This document shows, piece by piece, positions 27,125 through 36,313 of a stretch of DNA of 64,000 nt (positions within the stretch are counted from its first letter, which is position 1; every line of letters starts with the position of its first letter). Below the pieces are notes generated by a model. That model did not search any database. It was not told where the DNA came from and saw only the letters and a program-made list of their open reading frames with translations. The stretch is from Bacteroidota bacterium. Its GTDB lineage: Bacteria; Bacteroidota; Bacteroidia; Chitinophagales; Chitinophagaceae. The position numbers were made by a program, and so were the translations under genes. The DNA is taken from contig JABDAN010000001.1 of the NCBI GenBank assembly GCA_013289175.1, positions 110,772-174,771 of the forward strand, given 5' to 3'.

Positions 27125-27574
27125 TTAATCTTTCTTAATCTTTTTATAGAATGACCAGCCTGCGCTGTCATCGGATTTCAGTAGAACAATTTGATCAGCA
27201 TTTTGTAGTTCAGCAAAATAACTTGTTTTGTTGTCGGTTACTACTTTGAATAATCCGGTGATCCAAAAATCCTTATTTTCTGTCTTCAATTCTGTTTCCA
27301 AAGAACGGGGTAGTTCACTGGAAAGTATGTTGACAGCGACCCCAATAAAATCTGCGTCATCGGTATAATAAGCGAATAAGGTTTTGTCGAATGCGTTAAA
27401 GCTGGCTTTATAATAACCCTCCGTATTTTCCCAATTCACATTGTTGGCGAAGAAAAATTCATGAACAAACTTGGTTTTTACATTCTCAGGCACTTTGCCG
27501 TCACTAGCCCTGGCAAAAGTTGTGGCAAAAAGTAGGATTACAGAAGCAATCAGGATGGAGATTCTCTTTTTCAT
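27125..27574 (-). CDS. Secreted PepSY-like small protein
   Basis: A 149-residue protein with signal peptide MKKRISILIASVILLFATTFARA. The mature part (VKTKFVHEFFFANNVNWENTEGYYKASF, then LFAYYTDDADFIGV) resembles the PepSY-like/BLIP-fold periplasmic proteins widespread in Bacteroidota, whose functions are mostly unknown. The start was set at 27574; the longer ORF (27643) adds residues before a complete signal peptide. Confidence 0.72.
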   Translation of the reverse strand: MKKRISILIASVILLFATTFARASDGKVPENVKTKFVHEFFFANNVNWENTEGYYKASFNAFDKTLFAYYTDDADFIGVAVNILSSELPRSLETELKTENKDFWITGLFKVVTDNKTSYFAELQNADQIVLLKSDDSAGWSFYKKIKKD

Positions 27575-27989
27575 GGTATAAATTTTTATAAATGGATAAT
27601 TTGTATTTTTCATTGACACCACAAAAATATACCGGTAAAACAAAGATTTTTTGCAAATGAGACGTACGCGTTATAAACTGCGTCCAAATAGCAAAATGCA
27701 CCGACAGCCCCTGTTTTTAAGCTGATAAAAGCATGGAAAAATCACCGAAATGGCATTTATGCTGGTTTCGGGCAAATGAAAAACATAAGTTTTTACAGGG
27801 TCAATTTGGGGATAGTCCCCCTGAAATCCAACGGATAGGTGGTATAACCGAATGTTCCTAATTCAACATAATCGTGTTTACTTTTGAAAAGTTAACAAGT
27901 AGCAATTATCGGACTGTATAGCCGGGTAAATAGGCATTAGATTAGGCGCTGATAGCACTACCAATAACGGGTATATCAAATCTTGGGCT
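27575..27989. other. 415-base intergenic region with one possible promoter
   Basis: No gene is recognised. On the minus strand TATTTTTG at 27629-27622 fits the Bacteroidota -7 element TAnnTTTG, 48 bases before the start at 27574; a TTTG lies 24 bases further upstream, which is slightly longer than the usual spacing. The rest holds the 3' trailer of the ACP gene at 27990-28253, without a clear terminator. Confidence 0.4.
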
Positions 27990-28253
27990 CTATTTAGATT
28001 TAGCAATCACATAATTATACAAATCCTGAATACTATGAATATCTACCAGGTCTGCAGAATCCATTTTAATATGCAGGTTTTTTTCCATCACCACGACCAA
28101 ATCAATATAATCAAGACTATCAAGATCTAGGGTGGACTTCAGGTCGGCCGAAGGCAGGAGCTTCGTTCTGTCCACTTCGAATTCTTCATGAAGGAAATCA
28201 TTGACAATTTGTGTTATCTTTTCTTCATTCATATTGTCTTGCACATACGTCAT
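27990..28253 (-). CDS. Acyl carrier protein (first of two)
   Basis: An 87-residue acyl carrier protein. The phosphopantetheine site is DLDSLDYIDLV (Ser46), with the usual four-helix ACP pattern and no fused domain. A shorter start at 28232 (MNEEK) is also possible. It is divergent from the desaturase-like gene at 28326, 72 bases apart, and lies about 3.5 kb from the main biosynthetic operon. The AcpS gene in that operon could activate it. It is distinct in sequence from the ACP at 34008-34271. Confidence 0.9.
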   Translation of the reverse strand: MTYVQDNMNEEKITQIVNDFLHEEFEVDRTKLLPSADLKSTLDLDSLDYIDLVVVMEKNLHIKMDSADLVDIHSIQDLYNYVIAKSK

Positions 28254-28325
28254 ATAGTAAAATAACCCTTTCCAAGAACAATAGTTTTTTTATTTAATAA
28301 CACAAGATTTAAGTAAATTACTGGA

Positions 28326-30041
28326 ATGCTTCGATCTCATTTCAAAGATTCTTATGACGTTGTCGTGATAGGTGCCGGTGTCGGTGGTTTAACTGCCGCC
28401 GCGCTGCTGAGTAAGGCAGGATTGGCGGTTTGTGTGTTGGAGAAAGAACCCCATGTGGGTGGCTATCTAGCCGGGTTTTGCAGAAAACGCTTTGTTTTTG
28501 ATACTGCCATACACTGGCTAAATCAATACGGTGCCGGCGGCATACTGGAAAAGCTGTTTATGGCTATTGGCAGCGACCATCCCCAGGCAGTGGAGCAACA
28601 TAGGATCCGTCGATATAAGGGAGAAGATTTTGATTACCTGCTGACCAGTAATCCGAATGAAATGCGCGACCAGTTGATCCTTGATTTCCCTAAGGAAAGA
28701 AGGGGTATCGAGAAATTATTCTTGAAAGCCAGACAAATCGGAAGATCTTTTAAAAATTATAACCGGGTTTTTCGTTCCGAAGAAACGATGTCACTTTTCC
28801 AAAAATTGAAAAATAAAATGCGAATGCTTGAATTCGCCATTCCTTTCATACCCTATCTGTCCTATTCTGGGGAAAAGGGTCTCAAAAAAGGGTTGAATCG
28901 GTTTTTTAAAGACGACCAACTCCAACAGATATTTTCAGGCGAACAGGAACTTTTAGGCTGTTTGATCCCCATCGGGTGGTCCTATTTCCATGACTTCCAA
29001 AGTCCACCTAAAGGGGGAAGTCAAGTAATTACGCAGTGGCTTCAGTATGTGATCGAGTTCTATAAAAATCCCATTGGATTGCAATGTCAGGTGAAGCAGA
29101 TTTATGTCGAGAACGGACAAGCTGCAGGGCTATCGTTCGAACACAGTGGTAATCTGCACCACATCAATAGTAAATACATTATTGCTGCCTGCGATATAGA
29201 AACACTTTACGAGAAAATGTTACCTGCTAATGCTATCCCGGCTACGCTGAAAAAGAAACTCAAAGATGCTGATCTGTACAGTTCCTCTATCACAGTTTCC
29301 CTCGCGCTGGATTGTACGGCTGAGTCTTTGGGTTTCAATGAGGAGCTCATCCACTTAGTGGATGAACATCAGTCTTTCATAGATCAAAGCGGAGGAGATC
29401 CGATGCGATCAGAAATCAGCATTTTAGCGCCTTCCATGCGGGACAAATCACTGGCGCCCGAAAATCAGGGTACGCTCACTTTATATATGCCTAGCAGTAT
29501 GGCCTATAAAAATGAATGGGAAACGCATTTGGATATTTCGGGCATAAGAGTTCGAGGAGAAGCTTACAAGAAATTGAAAAAAGAAGTGGCCGATATATTG
29601 ATCCAACGTGTAGAAGAAAAACTAGCACCGACATTGCGGTCCCATATTTTGTTCTACGAAGTGGCTACTCCAGTTACGCATTGGCGTTATACAGGTAATA
29701 AAAATGGCACGATGATGGGTGCGCGTCCCGGTAGAAAAAACATGAAGAACAAAATTTCTCATTATAAAACACCAGTAAAAAACCTGATACTGGGCGGACA
29801 CTGGGCTGAACTTGGCGGCGGAGTTCCTATAGCAGCAAAAGCAGGAGCCAATGCCTGTCTCCTGGTATTGCAAAAGGAAAACCCGGCTGCGTTCAAAAGT
29901 CTGGCAGGTTATATGAACAATACAGTTACGATACAAGAAATGAATAATAACAAATGTTTTCGTCCTTATGATCATTCCTGGGTGCGACCTCAAACACCTG
30001 CAGAACGCACATCACAAATTCCGAAAAACTCCATGGTATAA
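28326..30041 (+). CDS. Phytoene-desaturase/RetSat-like FAD oxidoreductase
   Basis: A 571-residue FAD/NAD(P)-binding oxidoreductase of the CrtI/retinol-saturase type. The dinucleotide-binding motif is VVVIGAGVGGLTAAALL with VCVLEKEPHVGGYLAGF following, and the late flavin segment is LILGGHWAELGGGVPIAAKAG. Relatives occur in flexirubin and aryl-polyene loci, where they may desaturate or modify the polyene; the exact reaction is not established here. It is divergent from an ACP gene. A second, 501-residue homologue is in the main operon (43730-45235). Confidence 0.85.
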   Translation: MLRSHFKDSYDVVVIGAGVGGLTAAALLSKAGLAVCVLEKEPHVGGYLAGFCRKRFVFDTAIHWLNQYGAGGILEKLFMAIGSDHPQAVEQHRIRRYKGEDFDYLLTSNPNEMRDQLILDFPKERRGIEKLFLKARQIGRSFKNYNRVFRSEETMSLFQKLKNKMRMLEFAIPFIPYLSYSGEKGLKKGLNRFFKDDQLQQIFSGEQELLGCLIPIGWSYFHDFQSPPKGGSQVITQWLQYVIEFYKNPIGLQCQVKQIYVENGQAAGLSFEHSGNLHHINSKYIIAACDIETLYEKMLPANAIPATLKKKLKDADLYSSSITVSLALDCTAESLGFNEELIHLVDEHQSFIDQSGGDPMRSEISILAPSMRDKSLAPENQGTLTLYMPSSMAYKNEWETHLDISGIRVRGEAYKKLKKEVADILIQRVEEKLAPTLRSHILFYEVATPVTHWRYTGNKNGTMMGARPGRKNMKNKISHYKTPVKNLILGGHWAELGGGVPIAAKAGANACLLVLQKENPAAFKSLAGYMNNTVTIQEMNNNKCFRPYDHSWVRPQTPAERTSQIPKNSMV

Positions 30042-30161
30042 TCGGTCCAAAAAAACATAGAACATAAAAACCAGCTGGGAGATAATCAGGAATCGGAATT
30101 AAGCTGTCTTAACTTTCATTGGAAACGGGAAACTTGTCGAAGCCATGGCTGATGCACCAAA

Positions 30162-30197
30162 AATTAAAAACGGGTTCCAGTTTTTCGCTGAAACCCG
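30162..30197 (-). terminator. Rho-independent terminator of tRNA-Arg
   Basis: Stem CGGGTTTCAG / CTGGAACCCG (minus strand; one G-U pair) with a 7-base loop, followed by TTTTTAATTT. It begins 12 bases after the tRNA-Arg 3' end. Confidence 0.85.
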
Positions 30198-30208
30198 CTA
30201 TAGGCTTG

Positions 30209-30282
30209 TGACCCCGTCAGGATTCAAACCTGAAACCTTTTGATCCGTAGTCAAATGCTCTATTCAATTGAGCTACGGGGCC
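30209..30282 (-). tRNA. tRNA-Arg (anticodon ACG)
   Basis: A 74-base cloverleaf on the minus strand. The acceptor stem GGCCCCG pairs with CGGGGTC (one G-U), discriminator A. The anticodon stem TTTGA/TCAAA encloses the loop CTACGGA, giving anticodon ACG for CGN arginine codons (A34 would be expected to become inosine). The T arm contains GGTTTGAATCC. CCA is not encoded. A terminator hairpin follows closely. It stands between the outlying desaturase/ACP pair and the main biosynthetic operon. Confidence 0.95.
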
Positions 30283-30412
30283 TTTCCTTTATCCGTTGGC
30301 ATTTCGACCGCCAAGGGGCGGCAAATATAAGCAAAAAAAATGAGCAAAAAACCTGTCTTATCCCTGTGCCGCCCCTGATTTTTGTTGTATTGTTGCTCAC
30401 ATTTTGTCGTGG

Positions 30413-31729
30413 ATGAAATCTGGTAGCACCCAAGTCCCCCAAATCGCAGGTAAAATCAGTGTGCTGCCCCTGGCTGCTGTTATTTTTTTTACGGTTTCAG
30501 GGGGTCCCTACGGCATCGAACCGTTGATCGGATTTGCAGGCATTTATGCCATTCCTCTGCTGATGATTACACCCCTTCTTTGGGATGTTCCGCTGATTCT
30601 CGTGGTGCTGGAATTGAACAGTATCATGCCGGTCGAAGGAGGTTACTATGAATGGGTCAAACGCGGACTCGGGATCAAATGGGCTTTTATGGAGGGTTGC
30701 TGGACCTGGCTCTACTCCTTTGTGGATCTTGCCATCTATCCCGTCTTATTTGTCGAATATGCAGCCTTTTTTTTTCCACAGGTTGCCTTATATAAAGTAC
30801 CCGTATGTATTGCCATGATTTGGCTGGTGGCAGCACTCAATATCCGGGGCATCGTCCTGGTCGGTAAAACCGCATTGTTTTTAACAGTGGCGGTCATGAT
30901 TCCCTTTGTGATTTTATATTTCATGGGGTTTTTGCACCCTGTTTTTGGTGCCCATCACCCAAATACAGGAATGAATTCGCTTGGACTGGCTCTTTTCACG
31001 ATCATGTGGAATTGTATCGGATGGGACAATGCGACAACTTATGCTGGCGAGGTGCAGCGCCCGGTACGCTCCTACCTGATGGCCATGTTGCTCGCTTTTT
31101 CGGCAGTCTATTTATTCTATCTTTCCTTTACCTATCTGGTACTGCATACAGGTATCTCAGGACAGGAATTTGGCGAAAAGGGCATTCCTTATCTGGGTTT
31201 GCTGATCGGAGGTCATTCCTTGGGCGGAATGCTTTCCTTAGGGGGAATGGCCAGCATGCTGGGCATTTTCTGCGCGGTCATGCTGTCTGTTTCTAGGGTT
31301 CCTGCCGTGATGGGAAAAGACCGACTGCTGCCGAGATTGTTTACCAAGGTCCATAAGAAGTTTCAAACGCCTTATGTTTCTATTATCGGATGCGCCTGTA
31401 TCGTCAGCGTCTTGGTACTGCGTCCGCTGGCTGACCTTTTTATCATGGATATTTGTTTGTACACGGCCGGCATCTCCCTAGAGTTTATTGCACTTTTCCG
31501 CCTGCGCAAAACCATTGCGGATCAAGACCGGCCTTTTAAAATTCCGTTTCAAAAAAAAGGACTTGTTCTGTTATTTATCTCGCCCCTTTTGGTTTTTGTC
31601 ATTGCCCTTTGCAATACCCTGATAGGGTCTGCTGAAAACCGGTTTGCAGTTTTTTATGCTATTCTTGCCATACTCAGTGCGCCCATCATCTGGTTTTTTA
31701 TCGGACGACGACACCACAAAGAGTTTTGA
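30413..31729 (+). CDS. APC-superfamily amino-acid permease
   Basis: A 438-residue integral membrane protein with about twelve transmembrane segments of the amino acid-polyamine-organocation type. The TM1 unwinding motif is visible as FFTVSGGPYGIEPLIG. The start was set at ATG 30413 rather than the TTG at 30404. The gene is convergent with the biosynthetic operon (stops 29 bases apart) and shows no obvious functional link to it. Substrate unknown; amino acid or amine uptake is likely from family. Confidence 0.88.
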   Translation: MKSGSTQVPQIAGKISVLPLAAVIFFTVSGGPYGIEPLIGFAGIYAIPLLMITPLLWDVPLILVVLELNSIMPVEGGYYEWVKRGLGIKWAFMEGCWTWLYSFVDLAIYPVLFVEYAAFFFPQVALYKVPVCIAMIWLVAALNIRGIVLVGKTALFLTVAVMIPFVILYFMGFLHPVFGAHHPNTGMNSLGLALFTIMWNCIGWDNATTYAGEVQRPVRSYLMAMLLAFSAVYLFYLSFTYLVLHTGISGQEFGEKGIPYLGLLIGGHSLGGMLSLGGMASMLGIFCAVMLSVSRVPAVMGKDRLLPRLFTKVHKKFQTPYVSIIGCACIVSVLVLRPLADLFIMDICLYTAGISLEFIALFRLRKTIADQDRPFKIPFQKKGLVLLFISPLLVFVIALCNTLIGSAENRFAVFYAILAILSAPIIWFFIGRRHHKEF

Positions 31730-31758
31730 AAGCGGGTTTCGCAAATGGGGTCAGCCTT

Positions 31759-32802
31759 CTATGGCGCAGAAACCAACATAAAGGAATGTTGCAAACCCCG
31801 GTAATTATTATAAATAAGAATCTGTCTAGAGGCATTGGATGATCCTCTTTTTTTTATAAGAACGGCAGGTAATGTTCCGGATTGGATAATTTGAATGGAA
31901 AGCCAGAGGGCAAAAGAAGACGCGGTACAATATTCCCCGCTAAGGTGTTTGAAGCGTGCCACCGTTACCCTGGCATCCATGGTAGATTCGACGGCATCAA
32001 AATATGGTTGTTGTCTTTCATCTCCATTTTCGCCTGTAATCAATATATCCGGCATCTGTCCTGATGAAATATTTTCTGACAGAAATCTCTTCAGTGTCTC
32101 CTGTAGGGATGAAACATCTTCGCCATGCAAGGTTTTTATGGCTACGAGTCTAGCAGAAGCACCCTGGGCTTCCCCGTTCACCCATACCATAAAAGTGCCT
32201 TCTCCTGCAATCGTCCCCTTTGCTTTTGAATGGTACAAATTCCGGTTCGCGATGTATTCATTGGCATACCATCCGGCAAGGCGGTCGATGTTGTAGTTAT
32301 AGGGTGAAATTTCGTCGGTGCTTCCCAAAAGGTATCCGGCGTCTTTATTCTCCTCGATCAACATCACTACATCCATCAAAGCATTTTCGAAAGCCAAACC
32401 CCGGTGTACATGGGTCGTATTGTATTGGTGATTCTTTGTAACCATGGCAATCTGCCCGGCTGCGGCATTGGAAGTGCTTTGCACAAAATTTGCAGGAGTC
32501 AGCAACCCCTCCTTATATTCCAGGATTTGGTTTAAGAATTTGATACAGTCTTCCATCCCACCATTGGCGGTCGCGATAATGATTCCATCCGGAAGTGGAT
32601 ATTTTTCCAGCAGGGGTAACGCTGCGCCTACAGCCATTCTCACCGATTTCCCCATCCTTCTTTTCGCACCGGCGGGGATGCCCGGATAGTTCGGTTCGAT
32701 GACATCGAGCAGGTTGTTTTCCGATTCCCTGACTTCAGAGAGATCCATGTCAGGAAAACTTTTTTGTGGTGAAATACAAACAGATTCATGAAAATAAACC
32801 AT
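31759..32802 (-). CDS. Ketosynthase-like chain-length-factor partner, active site lost
   Basis: A 347-residue thiolase-fold protein related to beta-ketoacyl synthases of the chain-length-factor kind found in aryl-polyene clusters. Where the partner ketosynthase has NTACSSS, this protein reads NTTHVHRG (about 128-135), so the nucleophilic Cys is absent, and the GHTLGAAG histidine is replaced (SGEYCTASS). It should act as a non-catalytic partner setting polyene length. The gene overlaps the active ketosynthase gene by 17 bases, which fits a heterodimer made in equal amounts. Last gene of the operon. Confidence 0.8.
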   Translation of the reverse strand: MVYFHESVCISPQKSFPDMDLSEVRESENNLLDVIEPNYPGIPAGAKRRMGKSVRMAVGAALPLLEKYPLPDGIIIATANGGMEDCIKFLNQILEYKEGLLTPANFVQSTSNAAAGQIAMVTKNHQYNTTHVHRGLAFENALMDVVMLIEENKDAGYLLGSTDEISPYNYNIDRLAGWYANEYIANRNLYHSKAKGTIAGEGTFMVWVNGEAQGASARLVAIKTLHGEDVSSLQETLKRFLSENISSGQMPDILITGENGDERQQPYFDAVESTMDARVTVARFKHLSGEYCTASSFALWLSIQIIQSGTLPAVLIKKRGSSNASRQILIYNNYRGLQHSFMLVSAP

Positions 32803-33997
32803 GCACTATATTTTTGAAAAAAATCAGTGTACTGCAATTGCCACCGAATCCAAACGAGTTGGACATCACATGGCGTATTTCCTGTTTGGCAAAATGCAAC
32901 ACCGGAATCAGTCCTGTCTCCGGGATAGGGTGTCGAAATGAAAGGGAGGGATAGACTTCCTGGTGAAAAATATTCATTATGGAGTAGACAGCTTCAATGG
33001 CGCCGGCTGCTCCCAGCGTATGACCGGTAAACGACTTGGTGGAAGAAAATGCAGGTGTTTGGTCAAACAAACGCAGCATGGCTCGGCTTTCGGTTTCATC
33101 ATTGTTTTCGGTACCGGTTCCATGTGCATTGATATAACTGATCTCTTCAGCGGCTAGCCCACTATTCTCTAAGGCTGCTTTCATGGACAGGTAGGGTCCT
33201 TCGCCGTCGGGAGAATTAGAGGAGGGATGATAAGCATCGTTGCGGTTTCCAAAACCAGACAGGTAGGCATACTTTCGTTTATCCCTGCAATCCTCTTCTC
33301 TTTCGAGCACCAGGAAAGCAGCTCCCTCTCCCAGATTAAGTCCTTTGCGATCTCTGTCAAAGGGTGCGCAGGGTTGAGAAGAAAGTATATTCAACGCATT
33401 GAAGCCATTGATGGTAAATTTTGCCAGACTTTCTGCCCCACCTACAATCGCGCGTTTGGCAAACCCATGACGAATAAGCCGGGCCCCGTATAAAATGGCG
33501 TTGGCCGAAGATGAGCAGGCCGTATTGATGGTGCTGATTTCTCCACCGATCCCATATCGCTCCTGGATAGCTAGGCTTATGGATGCATAGTCATAGGACA
33601 TCAAATAGGACGTTCCATTTTCTTTGGCAAGCGCGTCGTGATATAACTCATCGGTCAGGCACATGCCCCCTACTGTCGTAGCCCCCACCAGCGCGGTTTC
33701 TGCGGAAATCAGTTCTTGTTTTGATAAGTGACTATCCTGGATAGCTTCTTCCACTGCATACAAAGCCAGCAAAGAAGTGCGCGTGATGGAAGCCAGGGGC
33801 GTTCCGAAAATTTTTTTATTGAGGCGCTCGGTAGATATTTTCACTTCCGCGGAAGGAAGTCTGCCCGCGTAGGCTGTCTGGTAATATTGAATATCCCCTA
33901 TGCCACTGCGCTCCTGTTGAAGAGCCAATCTATTTTGTTCCATGGAATCCCCAATGGCACTGATCAACCCCATGCCTGTTATGACAATCCTGCTCAA
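32786..33997 (-). CDS. Beta-ketoacyl-ACP synthase (FabF/aryl-polyene type)
   Basis: A 403-residue condensing enzyme with a complete triad: Cys161 in NTACSSS, His292 in NAHGTGT and His326 in KSFTGHTLGAAG. It catalyses decarboxylative condensation of malonyl-ACP onto an acyl-ACP. It sits between the operon ACP and the chain-length-factor-like subunit, overlapping the latter. In aryl-polyene and flexirubin loci such a pair builds the polyene chain; here the ketoreductase and dehydratase partners are not in the window. Confidence 0.92.
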   Translation of the reverse strand: MSRIVITGMGLISAIGDSMEQNRLALQQERSGIGDIQYYQTAYAGRLPSAEVKISTERLNKKIFGTPLASITRTSLLALYAVEEAIQDSHLSKQELISAETALVGATTVGGMCLTDELYHDALAKENGTSYLMSYDYASISLAIQERYGIGGEISTINTACSSSANAILYGARLIRHGFAKRAIVGGAESLAKFTINGFNALNILSSQPCAPFDRDRKGLNLGEGAAFLVLEREEDCRDKRKYAYLSGFGNRNDAYHPSSNSPDGEGPYLSMKAALENSGLAAEEISYINAHGTGTENNDETESRAMLRLFDQTPAFSSTKSFTGHTLGAAGAIEAVYSIMNIFHQEVYPSLSFRHPIPETGLIPVLHFAKQEIRHVMSNSFGFGGNCSTLIFFKNIVHGLFS

Positions 33998-34007
33998 TGA
34001 AAGGGAT

Positions 34008-34271
34008 TTACTTGGTTCTATTTTTTTCTATATAGGCCACCATGGTATTGATGTCCGTTAGGATTTTCCTGCCTTCTTTCGGATCCTGGATATTGATGCC
34101 ATATTCGCGGGATAATAAAACGATCAGCTCAATCGAATCAATGGAATCCAATCCTAAACCTTCTCCGAACAAGGGTTCATCATCTTTGATGTCTTCCGGT
34201 TTAACGGTGGTCAGATTCAGAAATTTGATGATTTGCTGCTTCACTTGCAACTTTAACTCTGCTGTTTCCAT
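34008..34271 (-). CDS. Acyl carrier protein (second)
   Basis: An 87-residue ACP with phosphopantetheine site GLGLDSIDSIELI (Ser43) and the PEDIKDDEPLFGEGLGLDS loop typical of dedicated cluster ACPs. It lies 4 bases from the ABC permease stop and 10 bases before the ketosynthase gene. It probably carries the growing polyene or the finished acyl chain. Confidence 0.92.
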   Translation of the reverse strand: METAELKLQVKQQIIKFLNLTTVKPEDIKDDEPLFGEGLGLDSIDSIELIVLLSREYGINIQDPKEGRKILTDINTMVAYIEKNRTK

Positions 34272-34275
34272 CTTT

Positions 34276-35556
34276 CTATATTAAATTTTTCTTCTTCAAT
34301 TGATACAAGGTAATGAGCTGGAATAGAACGGCTATACCCACTAAAGATAGAATATTCATCCAAATGTCTCTTAGTTTTCCCCCTTCTAGAAACAAGCTAT
34401 AATACGCCTCCAATGCCCAATGTAAAGGGGAGATTTGGATTATATTCTGCAGGTGGGCAGGCATGGCAAAGGATGGAACCAGTAAGCCGCCCAGTGCGGC
34501 CATGATTAAAATAGAAATAACTCCGAATCCATTGGATTGTTCCCCGGTTTTGGCAAAAACCCCCACCGCAATGGCGTAACTGACGGCGCAATATCCGCAA
34601 GCGAAGGTGACACAAAATAACCCAATCCATTCTTCGGGAATATTCAAGGCCGGCAACCCCAGGAACGGGAAAATTTTATTCCCGATCGCAAAAATCACAA
34701 TGGCCTGTGACATGGTTACCATCAAATAAACAATCTGCTTGGAAAACAGCGCATACAGATAACTGGCAGGAAGGGTTTTTAGACGAATAAAACTTCCGCT
34801 GTTTTTCTCCCTTACAATGCTTCCGCCCAGTGAGGTGACAATAAAAAACATTGCAAAAATGGTCCATGCCGGAACATTGTGCTGGGATGCATTGGGTACA
34901 AACCGGGTACCACTGCGGGATACGGGGATTTCTGAAATCGGCTGCCGAGATAAGAGAATTTGTTTTTCCAAATCGGCCGGCACTTCTCGCTGGTTTACGG
35001 TCTGGTACAGTTTCTTGACGATGGTTTCGCCCTGAATCACCTGAACAGCGCTTTCCAGAGCGCCCTGGATGGATTGCCTGAAAGCAGGCTGCATGACAGG
35101 ATGATAATACATTTTCAGGGAGTCTGGCAAAGGGGCGGGCGTAACCTGTGCCGGCTGTATGGAATCGGGGTCGCTGAGCGCCCGGGTAGCAATATCGTCG
35201 GCTTTGTGTTGAATATAGGAACTGAATCCGGAGGGAATGAGCAGGACAACCAACGCATTGCGGTTGTGCATCTCAGTTGAGATATTGTCTTCTGTTTGAA
35301 TCGAATCGGCTTCCTGGATATTGAACATTCCGATTTTGCCAATGCCTGCCGTCAGCGTTTTACCCAGAGGTCCCCGGTCCCGGTTTGAGATAACTAGAGA
35401 GATCTTGTTGTTGTTGACCAGTTCGAATGTACTGTTCTGTACACTGGTGATGACCATCACCAGGAGGATGGGCATGAAAAACATCATCGTGAGACCTACT
35501 CGGTCGCGGCGGAGAATTTTCAGATCCTTGACTATGGTTGCTTTAAGTATATGCAT
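34276..35556 (-). CDS. ABC-2-type transporter permease
   Basis: A 426-residue ABC-2/linearmycin-type permease. One N-terminal transmembrane segment (VGLTMMFFMPILLVMVITS) is followed by a periplasmic domain of about 220 residues, then five to six transmembrane helices. The ORF-track start at 35670 lies within the ATPase gene; ATG 35556 (MHILKATIVKDLKILRRDR) begins a typical permease and is two bases after the ATPase stop. It forms an exporter with the neighbouring ATPase, probably for the lipid or pigment product; the cargo is inferred. Confidence 0.87.
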   Translation of the reverse strand: MHILKATIVKDLKILRRDRVGLTMMFFMPILLVMVITSVQNSTFELVNNNKISLVISNRDRGPLGKTLTAGIGKIGMFNIQEADSIQTEDNISTEMHNRNALVVLLIPSGFSSYIQHKADDIATRALSDPDSIQPAQVTPAPLPDSLKMYYHPVMQPAFRQSIQGALESAVQVIQGETIVKKLYQTVNQREVPADLEKQILLSRQPISEIPVSRSGTRFVPNASQHNVPAWTIFAMFFIVTSLGGSIVREKNSGSFIRLKTLPASYLYALFSKQIVYLMVTMSQAIVIFAIGNKIFPFLGLPALNIPEEWIGLFCVTFACGYCAVSYAIAVGVFAKTGEQSNGFGVISILIMAALGGLLVPSFAMPAHLQNIIQISPLHWALEAYYSLFLEGGKLRDIWMNILSLVGIAVLFQLITLYQLKKKNLI

Positions 35557-35557
35557 A

Positions 35558-36313
35558 TCAGTCCCGAAAACTTTTGCCCGTGAGATCCAGAAACAAGGCT
35601 TCCATGCCTTCGTGACCATGTTTGACCAGCAATTCGTCCAGGCGGTCTTGCGCGATGATCTTACCATCATCCATCAGGGCGACGGTAGTACACAGCCCCG
35701 CTGCTTCCTCCAACTGATGAGAGGTATAAATCAGGGTTGCCCCTTTGTTGTTTAGTTCCTTGAGGTAGTGAATGATTGCATGGCGTGACTGCACGTCGAC
35801 CCCTACCGTTGGCTCGTCTAAAAACAAAACCTCCGGCTCATGGATGACACCAATGGCCAGATTGAAGCGTCGCTTCATGCCGCCGGAAAAACTGCGGAGT
35901 TCCTTGTCTGCTACAGTCGTGAGTCCCAGGATTTCCAGCAGTTCCGCTGACCTTTTTTGGATATGCTTTTTGGTGAGCCCGTACCAGGCTCCATAAAATG
36001 CCAGGTTATCGCGCGGGCTGAGTTCTGGGTAAAAAGAAAAATCCTGTGGAACAAATCCGAATTTCCGATTGGTTGATTTTGGATGATTTCTGATTTCCTG
36101 ACCAAGCAGTTGGATACTTCCTTCTTCATAGGATAGCAAGCCCGCCATCAGGTTCATGAGGGTGGTTTTACCCGCACCATTGGGACCGAACAAGCCGAAT
36201 CTTTCTCCCGCTCCGATTTGTAAGTTAAAATTTCTGAAATAAAGTCCCTCCTGCTGGGGGTATTGAAAAGACAGCCCCTGGATTTTTATGGCAGGATGGT
36301 TCATGCCGGCCAC
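35558..36313 (-). CDS. ABC transporter ATP-binding protein
   Basis: A 251-residue ABC ATPase: Walker A GPNGAGKTTLMN, signature FSGGMKRR, Walker B VLFLDEPTVGVD and the H-loop in YTSHQLEEA. This is a drug-export/linearmycin-like subfamily. It overlaps the BtrH-like gene by 13 bases and abuts the permease gene, so they are translated as one unit. It should power export together with the ABC-2 permease. Confidence 0.93.
   Translation of the reverse strand: MAGMNHPAIKIQGLSFQYPQQEGLYFRNFNLQIGAGERFGLFGPNGAGKTTLMNLMAGLLSYEEGSIQLLGQEIRNHPKSTNRKFGFVPQDFSFYPELSPRDNLAFYGAWYGLTKKHIQKRSAELLEILGLTTVADKELRSFSGGMKRRFNLAIGVIHEPEVLFLDEPTVGVDVQSRHAIIHYLKELNNKGATLIYTSHQLEEAAGLCTTVALMDDGKIIAQDRLDELLVKHGHEGMEALFLDLTGKSFRD

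Noticed and set aside
30209-30282. tRNA-Arg as an integration site of a genomic island
   Set aside because: No direct repeat of the tRNA 3' end, integrase or mobility gene was seen in the window.
31730-31758. Terminator at the end of the biosynthetic operon
   Set aside because: The short inverted segments here (GAAA/TTTC, GCG/CGC) do not form a convincing stem with a T-tract.
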